Positions 1 through 6,605 of a stretch of 6,971 nt of DNA are shown in pieces (positions within the stretch are counted from its first letter, which is position 1; every line of letters starts with the position of its first letter). Origin of the DNA: Nitrospirae bacterium RBG_13_39_12 (GTDB lineage: Bacteria; Nitrospirota; Thermodesulfovibrionia; Thermodesulfovibrionales; SM23-35). The notes beneath the pieces are model-generated. The model was not told where the DNA came from and ran no database searches. It saw nothing but the letters and a program-made list of their open reading frames with translations. Location of the stretch: NCBI GenBank assembly GCA_001805125.1, contig MHEF01000146.1, positions 1 through 6,971 of the forward strand, read 5' to 3'. The position numbers and the translations under genes were made by a program.

Positions 1-37
1 CTCTGATCTCCGAAATCGTAAGTCTGCAAAGTTCCAA
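1..37 (-). CDS. Start of a minus-strand gene, possibly GatA (aspartyl/glutamyl-tRNA amidotransferase subunit A), cut by the left edge
   Basis: Read on the minus strand, a TTG codon at 37-35 opens a frame reading M-E-L-C-R-L-T-I-S-E-I-R before the window ends. It is preceded five bases upstream by a perfect AGGAGG ribosome binding site (48-43), and a TATAAT promoter-like box lies further upstream. The residues resemble the usual start of GatA proteins (MEL-x-x-LTI-x-E-I/L-type openings). GatA is the amidase subunit of GatCAB, which converts misacylated Glu-tRNA(Gln) or Asp-tRNA(Asn). The existence of a gene start rests on the ribosome binding site and promoter. The GatA identity rests on only 12 residues and is tentative. 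If real, it is a housekeeping gene that marks the left border of the glycan locus. Confidence 0.4.
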   Translation of the reverse strand, partial: MELCRLTISEIR

Positions 38-42
38 TATCT

Positions 43-48
43 CCTCCT
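43..48 (-). promoter_or_regulatory. Ribosome binding site for the left-edge minus-strand gene
   Basis: AGGAGG on the minus strand, five bases before a TTG codon. This perfect Shine-Dalgarno match is what makes a start at the otherwise weak TTG codon credible. Confidence 0.5.
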
Positions 49-65
49 CTATTGTTCGGCATGGG

Positions 66-95
66 TATCAAATTCCTTGAAAGGTTTCTTTGATA
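66..95. repeat. Nested dyad TATCAAA-N16-TTTGATA, operator-like
   Basis: TATCAAA (66-72) and TTTGATA (89-95) are perfect inverted copies. Inside them CCTT-GA-AAGG (75-84) forms a second, smaller dyad whose centre is one base off. The element overlaps the predicted plus-strand -35 box (77-82) and would lie at the very start of the minus-strand transcript. It could therefore be a repressor site or a leader hairpin. Half-site length and spacing fit a helix-turn-helix dimer, but no regulator is encoded in the window. Confidence 0.4.
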
Positions 96-105
96 CTGTT
101 ATTAT
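77..105 (+). promoter_or_regulatory. Predicted sigma70-type promoter for the glycosyltransferase operon
   Basis: TTGAAA (77-82, five of six consensus positions) and TATTAT (100-105, five of six) are separated by 17 bases, the ideal spacing. Transcription would begin near 112, leaving a leader of about 135 bases before the ATG at 247. The region is AT-rich, so chance matches are possible, but both boxes and the spacing are good, and it is the best candidate upstream of the operon. Confidence 0.5.
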
Positions 106-129
106 AATAAATTGCAGTTTATTTTTGAA
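101..129 (-). promoter_or_regulatory. Predicted sigma70-type promoter for the left-edge minus-strand gene
   Basis: On the minus strand TTCAAA (129-124, four of six) and a perfect TATAAT (106-101) are 17 bases apart. Transcription would start near 94, some 57 bases before the TTG start at 37. The -10 box shares five of its six base pairs with the -10 box of the opposing plus-strand promoter, so the two polymerases could not bind together. Confidence 0.45.
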
Positions 130-246
130 TATCTAACTGACCCATGCGAACATCAAAAGATGCGGCAAAAAATAATTCTCATTATCAGCCGATTCAAGAG
201 AATGACCCCCAAACAATTAAGTTACGATTAAAATAGGTCGGATCGA

Positions 247-3090
247 ATGGAGATAAAAAACCCGTCAGTTTCTATAATCGTCAGGACAAAGGACAGGCCT
301 GAACTCTTAAAAAGGGCGTTGAAGACTATCGCCGCTCAGACATACAGGCCAATAGAGGTTGTCCTTGTGAACGATGGCGGCTGCGACCTTGATATTGAGA
401 GACTTAAGGAAATTCTTCGAGATGTGTCCCTGAATTATATTAGACTGGAAAAAAACACGGGCAGGGCACATGCGGGTAATGTCGGGATTGAAAATGCACA
501 AGGGAAATACATAGGCTTCCTAGACGATGATGATGAGATATATCCTGAGCATATATCAACCCTTGCCTTATTTCTGACTAACCACCCCTATTATAAAGTA
601 GCCTATACAAACACTGAAATGATAACAAGAAAGTTGTCAGAAGATGGAAAAGGTTCAATGGAAAAAAGTCGGGGCTTATTTTGTAAAGACTTTTCATATC
701 CCAGTTTATTGATAAGCAATTATATACCATTCGATAGTCTTCTTTTCGATAAGAATATATTTGAAACAATTGGACTTTTGGATGAAGGATTTGACCTTTA
801 TGAAGATTGGGATTTCTTAATCAGGATTGGAGAAAAATTTTTGTTTTATCATATCAATAAATTAACTGCGACATACCATCAATGGAGTCAGGAGTTACAG
901 ATCAATCAGAAAAATATGGATTATACAAAAAATATGCATATTAGTGTGCTTACAAAGCACCGTGAAAAAATAACACCAGAAATGATCCTGAATCTATGGC
1001 TTGAATATGTAAAGAAAGAAGAAGTGATTGCGGAGAAAGACACCGTCATTTCAGAGAAGAATGCCATCATTCCCGGGAAAGGTGAAATTGCAGAAGAGCA
1101 GACTGCGGCTGCAAGGAAGGCCAGTCTAAACCCCCAATTTGAGCACATCATATTCGAGAACATAATTTCGGAGAAGAATGTCAGGATTGCCCAGCTTGAA
1201 AATACCGTCGATCTGATACACGAAACTCTTGGGTGGCAACTACTCGAGAGTTTCCGAAGATTCAGAGAAAGATTGTTACTTCCCGGAACGGAGAGAAGAA
1301 AAATTTATGACTTGTCAGTTAAGTCGATGAAATATATTCAAAAGAATGGATTTAAGCGCTTTATAAATAGGGTTATCCATAAGCACGAATTTCCTGAGTC
1401 TTTCAATGAGAAACATTATAAAATATGGATTTCTAAAAACGAGCCTGACCATACCGTTCTTGGATCCCAGGTGGAATTGTCAAAAGAATTCAAAGTAAGG
1501 CCTAAAATAAGCATAATAACTCCAGTTTACAATCCTGAAAAAAAAGTCATAGTCGAGATGATAGAATCTGTTATCAGGCAGACCTATGACAACTGGGAAT
1601 TGTGCTTAGCCGATGCTTCATCAGAGTCTTTTGTAAAAAATATCATTGAAAATTATAGGAAGGAAGACGAGAGAATAAAGGTGAAATATCTCCATAAAAA
1701 CTATGGAATAGCCAGAAATTCTAATGAGGCCCTTTCCATAGCCACGGGAGATTTTATAGCTTTACTGGACCACGACGATGAGCTTGCTCCTTTTGCTTTT
1801 TTTGAGGTGGTCAGGACGATGAATGAAAATCCCGATGTAGATTTTATATATTCAGACAGGGATAAAATCTCATACGAGGGCAAAAGATTTGATCCGTTTT
1901 TTAAGCCCGGTTGGTCTCCTGATTATTTGCTGGCACAAAATTATCTTTGTCATTTGAACGTGATTAGGAAGACGTTAATCGATGAAATAAGTGGTTTTAG
2001 GGAGGGTTATGACGGCTCGCAGGATTATGATCTCGTTCTAAGAATTACCGAGATTACAGATAAAATCATACACATACCCAAAATATTATACCACTGGAGA
2101 GTTGTTGCCGGTTCTGCCGCAGGTGACTCCGAAGCAAAGCCTTACGCTTATGATGCGGCTACCAGAGCGTTGCAGGATGCTGTTGGCAGGAAGGGCTGGA
2201 AAGGAATGGTAACTCAGGGGATAACCAGAGGTCTCTATCGGATAAAATTTCAATTAAATGACAGTCCAAAGGTTTCGATTGTGATACCTACGAAGGATAA
2301 AGGCGAGGTATTAAAAAAGTGTGTAGATTCAATATGGAATAAGACTATATACAAGAATTATGAAATTGTTATTGTTGATAACAAAAGTATAGAAAATAAA
2401 ACCTTTGAATACTACCATGAACTGGAAAAAGTTCCTAATGTTCGATTATTAAAATATGATGAACCCTTCAATTTTTCGAAAATTAATAATTATGCAGTAT
2501 CAAAGATTAATTCGGAATATGTTTTATTTCTGAACAATGATACGGAAGTCATAACTGAAGAATGGCTTGAACTTATGCTTGGATTCGCCCAGAGAAAGGA
2601 AACAGGAGCAGTGGGAGCCAAATTGTTGTATCCCGACGGGACGATTCAAACGGCTGGACTGATTCTTGACGAAAAAGGGAATGTTTGGAGATCAAATCAC
2701 AGATATCCAAGAAATATACTGGGCTACGCAGGACGAATACTGTCTATACAGGATGTTTCTGCTGTTGCGGCGGCATGCATGATGGTCAGAACAGATGTAT
2801 TTTATCAGGTTGGAGGGTTTGATCCCCAATTTGTTATAGCCCATGGCGATATTGACTTTTGTCTCAAACTTAGAGAAGAAAATTACCTGATTGTTTATGA
2901 GCCACATGTTGAATTATATCATCATGAGTCTCTGACACGCGGGTATGAAGATACCCGCGAAAAGATCGAAAGACTAAGAAAGGAAACGGAATTACTCTTG
3001 AGAAAGTGGGGTCACGTGTTAAAAAGAGGAGACCCTTACTTAAATCCCAATATAAAGGCTGACAACGGAGATTTTTCGTTGCGCTTGTAA
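247..3090 (+). CDS. Three-domain GT2 glycosyltransferase with central coiled coil (RfbC-like)
   Basis: This 947-residue cytoplasmic enzyme probably adds two or three sugars to a surface polysaccharide; donors and linkages cannot be read from sequence. Domain 1 (about 5-245) starts VSIIVRTKDRPELLKRAL and has a DDDDE metal motif (93-97) and EDWD (186-189). A heptad-repeat coiled coil follows (about 256-325), then a basic linker with LGWQLLE (328-334) and GTERRKIYDL (347-356). Domain 2 (about 419-660) has DHDDE (508-512) and QDYD (592-595). Domain 3 (about 674-930) has NND (763-765) and GDID (867-870). The domain 2-domain 3 tandem with this linker resembles RfbC-type O-antigen glycosyltransferases. 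The ATG at 247 is the first start after an in-frame stop at 229-231, and its residues align with the start of the downstream paralogue, which supports it although the Shine-Dalgarno is weak (AGG at 235-237). No membrane segment or signal peptide is seen. It is the first gene of the operon. Confidence 0.93.
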   Translation: MEIKNPSVSIIVRTKDRPELLKRALKTIAAQTYRPIEVVLVNDGGCDLDIERLKEILRDVSLNYIRLEKNTGRAHAGNVGIENAQGKYIGFLDDDDEIYPEHISTLALFLTNHPYYKVAYTNTEMITRKLSEDGKGSMEKSRGLFCKDFSYPSLLISNYIPFDSLLFDKNIFETIGLLDEGFDLYEDWDFLIRIGEKFLFYHINKLTATYHQWSQELQINQKNMDYTKNMHISVLTKHREKITPEMILNLWLEYVKKEEVIAEKDTVISEKNAIIPGKGEIAEEQTAAARKASLNPQFEHIIFENIISEKNVRIAQLENTVDLIHETLGWQLLESFRRFRERLLLPGTERRKIYDLSVKSMKYIQKNGFKRFINRVIHKHEFPESFNEKHYKIWISKNEPDHTVLGSQVELSKEFKVRPKISIITPVYNPEKKVIVEMIESVIRQTYDNWELCLADASSESFVKNIIENYRKEDERIKVKYLHKNYGIARNSNEALSIATGDFIALLDHDDELAPFAFFEVVRTMNENPDVDFIYSDRDKISYEGKRFDPFFKPGWSPDYLLAQNYLCHLNVIRKTLIDEISGFREGYDGSQDYDLVLRITEITDKIIHIPKILYHWRVVAGSAAGDSEAKPYAYDAATRALQDAVGRKGWKGMVTQGITRGLYRIKFQLNDSPKVSIVIPTKDKGEVLKKCVDSIWNKTIYKNYEIVIVDNKSIENKTFEYYHELEKVPNVRLLKYDEPFNFSKINNYAVSKINSEYVLFLNNDTEVITEEWLELMLGFAQRKETGAVGAKLLYPDGTIQTAGLILDEKGNVWRSNHRYPRNILGYAGRILSIQDVSAVAAACMMVRTDVFYQVGGFDPQFVIAHGDIDFCLKLREENYLIVYEPHVELYHHESLTRGYEDTREKIERLRKETELLLRKWGHVLKRGDPYLNPNIKADNGDFSLRL
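280..321 (+). repeat. 42-base direct repeat, copy 1
   Basis: This segment encodes part of the VRTKDRPELLKRAL motif of the first GT2 domain. It is identical base for base to 3193-3234 in the next gene but one domain, while the sequence on both sides has diverged clearly, including at silent positions. Conserved protein sequence alone would not keep every third codon position, so recent gene conversion or recombination is likely. Confidence 0.9.
1024..1086 (+). repeat. Three 21-base heptad-coding units in the coiled coil
   Basis: Three successive seven-codon units encode VIAEKDT, VISEKNA and IIPGKGE (residues 260-280). The first two are alike in protein and DNA; the third is degenerate. A related unit reappears at 1165-1180, where ATTTCGGAGAAGAATG differs by one base from 1048-1063. 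The pattern suggests that the coiled coil grew by tandem duplication of heptads. Confidence 0.6.
2938..2959 (+). other. Perfect 9-bp hairpin inside the coding region
   Basis: CGCGGGTAT, loop GAAG, ATACCCGCG: a perfect, GC-rich stem of nine base pairs with a four-base loop. It lies in codons 898-905 (RGYEDTRE), about 130 bases before the stop. No U-run follows, so it is not a typical intrinsic terminator. The peptide is similar in family members, so codon content may produce it by chance. Confidence 0.5.
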
Positions 3091-3150
3091 ATAAAATGGT
3101 GCAATCAGGGGGCTTTGTTGGGCGCAGATATAGAAAGAAGATTTGCTCAT

Positions 3151-3154
3151 AGGA
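3151..3154 (+). promoter_or_regulatory. Ribosome binding site of the second glycosyltransferase gene
   Basis: AGGA eight bases before the ATG at 3163. The 72-base gap after the preceding stop holds no terminator or convincing promoter, so co-transcription is expected. Confidence 0.55.
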
Positions 3155-3162
3155 CATAACTT

Positions 3163-4197
3163 ATGACTGATAACCCATTAGTGTCAATTATTGTCAGGAC
3201 AAAGGACAGGCCTGAACTCTTAAAAAGGGCGTTGCAGAGTATTGCAGTTCAGGATTATAGACCTATCGAGGTGGTATTGGTAAACGATGGAGCGGCAATT
3301 TTTGATCCCGTTTTTTTTGCAGAGAAGATGCAGGATATTCCCTTGAAATACTTAAATAACGATCTTCGTGGAAGAACTGCTGCCGCCAATCTCGGGTTGA
3401 AAAATTGCGGAGGAGAATTTGTTTGTTTTCTCGATGATGATGATATTTTTTACAGTGACCATGTCTCAACTCTATCCTGTTTTCTGAAAGAAAGTGATTA
3501 CAAAATAGCGTATACGGAAAGTTATTTTGTACATTCGGAATATGACCCCGTTAACAGGAAAATTATCCAGACAAAAAAATATCCCGCTCAAACGATGGAT
3601 TTTTCGAAAGAAACTCTGATCTTTTATAACTACATTCCCTTTATGTGTCTGATGTTCAAAAGAGACGTGTTGGGATCGGTTGGCGGATTTGATGAAGAAT
3701 TTGAGATGTGTGAGGACTGGGACCTGACAATTCGCCTTGCCGAAAAGTATCCTTTTTACCACATTAACAAATTTACGTCAGAATATAATATCTGGAGCCG
3801 AAATACCCAGTCTATTTTGAACGACGAACAGTTATTGTTCTTTAGAAAAAAGTTGTTTGCCAAAAATATTAATAAAATCACGCCGTCAATACTCGCAAAA
3901 TTCATCTTCAATGGTTACTGGGTAAATCTGAAGTATATGGAAGATAGAATTAATTGTTTAGAGAATGAAATTTTAAAAATGCAAAAGGAGACCGATGGGT
4001 TGATGGAAGGGAAAGAGAGAATATGGGAGGAAAACCAAAGATTATGGGAGGAGACTCAGAGATTGAGAGAAGAAAAACAGAAGGTAGAAAATAAAATTTC
4101 TCAATTAGAGAATTACATAAATACAAACACGATTAAAGTACCTAAGAAAATGAAAAGCGTCCTGAGATCTCTTATAAAAAATAAGGTAATATTATGA
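3163..4197 (+). CDS. GT2 family glycosyltransferase with C-terminal coiled coil
   Basis: A 344-residue GT-A fold sugar transferase, probably acting in the cytoplasm on the same glycan as its neighbours. The GT2 domain occupies about residues 5-235. It has the nucleotide-binding strand VSIIVRTKDRPELL, VNDG (about 40-43), the metal-binding DDDD (91-94), and EDWD (184-187), whose acidic residues fit the usual catalytic base region. It is clearly paralogous to domain 1 of the upstream protein along this whole length, including YHINK and KITP motifs. Residues about 258-325 form a coiled coil with RIWEENQ, RLWEETQ and RLREEKQ heptads, followed by a basic tail (KVPKKMKSVLRSLIKNK). The coil may mediate pairing with itself or with the similar coil in the upstream protein (inference). 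The stop overlaps the next start (ATGA), suggesting translational coupling. Acceptor and donor are unknown. Confidence 0.92.
   Translation: MTDNPLVSIIVRTKDRPELLKRALQSIAVQDYRPIEVVLVNDGAAIFDPVFFAEKMQDIPLKYLNNDLRGRTAAANLGLKNCGGEFVCFLDDDDIFYSDHVSTLSCFLKESDYKIAYTESYFVHSEYDPVNRKIIQTKKYPAQTMDFSKETLIFYNYIPFMCLMFKRDVLGSVGGFDEEFEMCEDWDLTIRLAEKYPFYHINKFTSEYNIWSRNTQSILNDEQLLFFRKKLFAKNINKITPSILAKFIFNGYWVNLKYMEDRINCLENEILKMQKETDGLMEGKERIWEENQRLWEETQRLREEKQKVENKISQLENYINTNTIKVPKKMKSVLRSLIKNKVIL
3193..3234 (+). repeat. 42-base direct repeat, copy 2
   Basis: Identical to 280-321 in the upstream gene, in the same codon phase and at the equivalent site of the paralogous GT2 module. Identity stops at both ends, where synonymous and non-synonymous differences resume at once. 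Confidence 0.9.
4018..4080 (+). repeat. Three tandem 21-base heptad-coding units
   Basis: Units at 4018-4038, 4039-4059 and 4060-4080 encode RIWEENQ, RLWEETQ and RLREEKQ (residues 286-306). Each unit is exactly one coiled-coil heptad, so gain or loss of a unit would lengthen or shorten the coil without breaking the frame. Confidence 0.75.
4183..4186 (+). promoter_or_regulatory. Ribosome binding site of the GT2-GT4 gene, inside the preceding gene
   Basis: AAGG seven bases before the ATG at 4194. Together with the ATGA overlap it supports this start and coupled translation. Confidence 0.5.
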
Positions 4198-6530
4198 ATC
4201 CCGTCCTTTCTGTTGTTATTCGGACAAAAAATGAATCAAGGTATATCGGCAGCGTCATAAAAAGATTGAAAGAGCAAAAATATGAAGGAACTGTTGAGAT
4301 AATACTCGTCGATTCCGGCTCTACCGATAATACGGTATCCATTGCCGAGGAGAACGGTTGTCGTATAATTTTGATTAAGCCGGAAGAGTTTTCTTTCGGC
4401 CGCGCACTGAATTTGGGAATTGAGCAAGCCGGAGGAGAAATCATAATAAACCTCAGCGGACATTCCGTTCCCGTCAATACGGACTATTTCAATCTTATGG
4501 TAAAACCATTTACGGATAGAACCGTAGCTGCAACTTTTGGAAGAGATATACCGTGGCCGGAGGCATGCCCATCTCAGGCAAGAGATATATTGAACCATTT
4601 TCCAGAATCAGATCTGGATGAGAACAAGTTTTCCAATGCAAATGCAGCGATAAGAAAAAAATACTGGGAGATTATCAAATTTGATGAAAAAATATTGGCC
4701 TCGGAGGATCTTCTATGGGAGAAACAGATCATAAATCTTGGTTATAAAATTTTGTATATACCCAAGGCAAAAGTATTTCATTCCCATAGTGCTTCATTAA
4801 AATATATAAACAAAAGAGCTTACATCGAGAGCAGAAGTGTGAATGCGTTCGCCGAAAGAAAAGAGGACTTTAGACTGTCCAAATTGATGAAATTTTATCT
4901 CGGACATGTATTCAAAGATACATGGTTTACTGTTACAAAAAAATATAATTTATTCTGGCTTTTTCACATACCGCTTTATCGCTTTTCGCAGAGTGTGGGT
5001 CTTTACAAAGGTTTCGGTGAAGGCGCTCGTTTGCATAATGATACCTTATCAGCGATAGGGCAATATCGGTTTGAGCAAAAAATCCCCAAAGACAGAAAAA
5101 AGGTTCTGTTGGTTACCCATTGTTTTTTCCCTGAAAGCGTTGGAGGAACGGAATATTATACTCTCAACCTTGCCGCGAAGCTTATTGAAAGAGGATGGTC
5201 AGTAAAAGTGGTGTCTGCTGTAAGGGATCTGACGCAGAAAAGATATAAGGTTATGGCGAGCAAATATGAGGGGCTTGATATTATCAAAATCAATAACCCA
5301 TCTGAACTTTGCACACGATTCACCGAATATTTCATAGATCATAACGTGGAAAATATTTTCAGTAAAATATTGAATTCGGAAATGCCTGATTTAGTACATT
5401 TCCAGCATACGGCATATTTATCTGCAAGATTGCCGGAGGTTGCAAATCAGCTGAATGTCCCGAATATATTTACCCTTCATGATTATTGGTATATGTGCTT
5501 TAGAAGCCAGCTTATAAGACCCTTGAAAGGGCCATGTCCAGGTCCATCCGATGGTGTTTACTGCGCAACATGCTTTGACCCCGTGCACCCGAACCACGGA
5601 GGAATTCCGCGATTTCCGATTTTACACAGGATGTTGAACGCGCCTTTCATAAGGCAGTTTAATGCTAAAAAGTGGCTGCCGCCGGAGTTAAAGCTGAAGA
5701 TAATTGAATTTTTGTATACGAGACCTGATAAGAAAGCCTTAACTGAGACATTCCCATTCCCCTGTCCGGAAATATGGAGCATTCTGGAACATTCTTTCAG
5801 AATGAGGTTCATGAAGAAACAATTATCATGTCCGTCATTTATCATAAGCCCTTCCGAACATCTTAAGAAGAGATATGAAGCTGAGGGGTTCCGGGAAATC
5901 CTCTTCATCCCTCATGGTTTTGAACACCCGCAGAAGATAGTCAATGCTCCCTTTAACGGGAAACTTGTGCTGGCATATCTGAGTAATATAATACCCTTTA
6001 AGGGGGCGGATGTTCTGCTTAAAGAGCTGGAATTTGTGAGACAAAGACGGAGAATTAAGATGCTGTTTTACGGGAAGGTGCTGGACGCTGCTTATCAAAA
6101 GGAGCTTGAGTTGTTAGCGAGCCGATTCCCGGACGCAGACATTTCGTTCATGGGACCTTATTCAGTGAAGGAGGAGCTGGAAAAAATATTGACTGATGTC
6201 CATTTTGTCGTATTTCCGTCCCTGTGGGAGGAAAATCACCCATTGGTTATAAAAGAGGCCCTTTTATACGGAGTGCCGGTGATTTGTTCTTCTCTTGGCG
6301 GTGCGCCGGAGGCAGTGGAACATGGAGTAAATGGTTTTATTTTTGATCCCTATAGAGAAGGTGATTTGGCTGAAACTGTTAATATGATAATGGATTCTCC
6401 GGATTTAATAGAGAAGGTGACTATTGGTGCGCGGGATACGAAGATTGAGACTATGGAAGAACATGTTGAAAAAATAGAAGAAATTTATTTTAAAACGTTG
6501 AAGGATATACATATGGAAGCTATACCGTAG
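4194..6530 (+). CDS. Bifunctional GT2-GT4 fusion glycosyltransferase
   Basis: A 778-residue protein joining two unrelated transferase folds. Residues 1 to about 250 are a GT2 domain: LSVVIRTKNE, VDSGSTDNT (39-47), FSFGRALNLGI and ED (171-172). This resembles the rhamnosyltransferase-like GT2 group. At the usual DXD site it has LSGHS (87-91), without an acidic residue. Residues about 303-770 are a GT4 (GT-B fold) domain: glycine-rich start VGGTE (316-320), HDYWYMC (429-435), a four-cysteine set (C435, C448, C457, C460), FKGADVLL in the donor half, and the EX7E motif (E680 to E688) typical of retaining GT4 enzymes. The two parts would add two successive sugars, one probably by inversion and one by retention; the sugars are unknown. 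No membrane segment is obvious. The 4-base overlap with the previous gene and its ribosome binding site support the start. Assignment to the folds is firm; the pathway step is inferred. Confidence 0.93.
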   Translation: MNPVLSVVIRTKNESRYIGSVIKRLKEQKYEGTVEIILVDSGSTDNTVSIAEENGCRIILIKPEEFSFGRALNLGIEQAGGEIIINLSGHSVPVNTDYFNLMVKPFTDRTVAATFGRDIPWPEACPSQARDILNHFPESDLDENKFSNANAAIRKKYWEIIKFDEKILASEDLLWEKQIINLGYKILYIPKAKVFHSHSASLKYINKRAYIESRSVNAFAERKEDFRLSKLMKFYLGHVFKDTWFTVTKKYNLFWLFHIPLYRFSQSVGLYKGFGEGARLHNDTLSAIGQYRFEQKIPKDRKKVLLVTHCFFPESVGGTEYYTLNLAAKLIERGWSVKVVSAVRDLTQKRYKVMASKYEGLDIIKINNPSELCTRFTEYFIDHNVENIFSKILNSEMPDLVHFQHTAYLSARLPEVANQLNVPNIFTLHDYWYMCFRSQLIRPLKGPCPGPSDGVYCATCFDPVHPNHGGIPRFPILHRMLNAPFIRQFNAKKWLPPELKLKIIEFLYTRPDKKALTETFPFPCPEIWSILEHSFRMRFMKKQLSCPSFIISPSEHLKKRYEAEGFREILFIPHGFEHPQKIVNAPFNGKLVLAYLSNIIPFKGADVLLKELEFVRQRRRIKMLFYGKVLDAAYQKELELLASRFPDADISFMGPYSVKEELEKILTDVHFVVFPSLWEENHPLVIKEALLYGVPVICSSLGGAPEAVEHGVNGFIFDPYREGDLAETVNMIMDSPDLIEKVTIGARDTKIETMEEHVEKIEEIYFKTLKDIHMEAIP

Positions 6531-6542
6531 ACAAAATTTTGT
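6531..6542. repeat. 12-base perfect palindrome just after the stop codon
   Basis: ACAAAATTTTGT begins at the base after the TAG stop. It is a perfect palindrome, but AT-rich and without a loop, so it is a poor terminator. It could be a protein-binding site or chance in AT-rich intergenic DNA. Confidence 0.35.
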
Positions 6543-6605
6543 GTTAGAACATATTGTGAAATCTTATCCGTTAAAATTGTTGAAAAGGTTGCACCAAGTC
6601 TTTAA

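Larger units (their letters stand above)
53..152. repeat. Imperfect inverted repeat enclosing the divergent promoters
   Basis: The left arm is TGTTCGGCATGGGT at 53-66 and the right arm is ACCCATGCGAACA at 140-152. The arms are reverse complements over 13 bases apart from one extra G in the left arm. The 73 bases between them contain both predicted promoters, and the centre of the repeat (about 102.5) falls on the overlapping -10 boxes. Possible roles are paired operator sites for a looping or dimeric regulator, recombination sites of an invertible promoter segment, or chance. The arms are seen directly; the function is inferred. Confidence 0.6.

Noticed and set aside
2..136. Plus-strand open frame at the left edge (about 44 codons to a TAA at 134), and a shorter one ending at 80, as tails of an upstream gene
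   Set aside because: Neither reads like a convincing protein tail, and both conflict with the better supported minus-strand start and the promoter region.
175..203. ATTCTC...GAGAAT pairing in the operon leader as a riboswitch or attenuator
   Set aside because: Only six base pairs around a 17-base loop, with no poly-U tract and no known aptamer pattern.
3096..3152. Small ORF of 18 codons (MVQSGGFVGRRYRKKICS) between the first two glycosyltransferase genes
   Set aside because: No ribosome binding site, very short, and no recognisable similarity; its stop merely overlaps the ribosome binding site of the next gene.
4602..4619. TCCAGA...TCTGGA inverted repeat in the GT2-GT4 gene
   Set aside because: Six base pairs within coding DNA is expected by chance in a window of this size.
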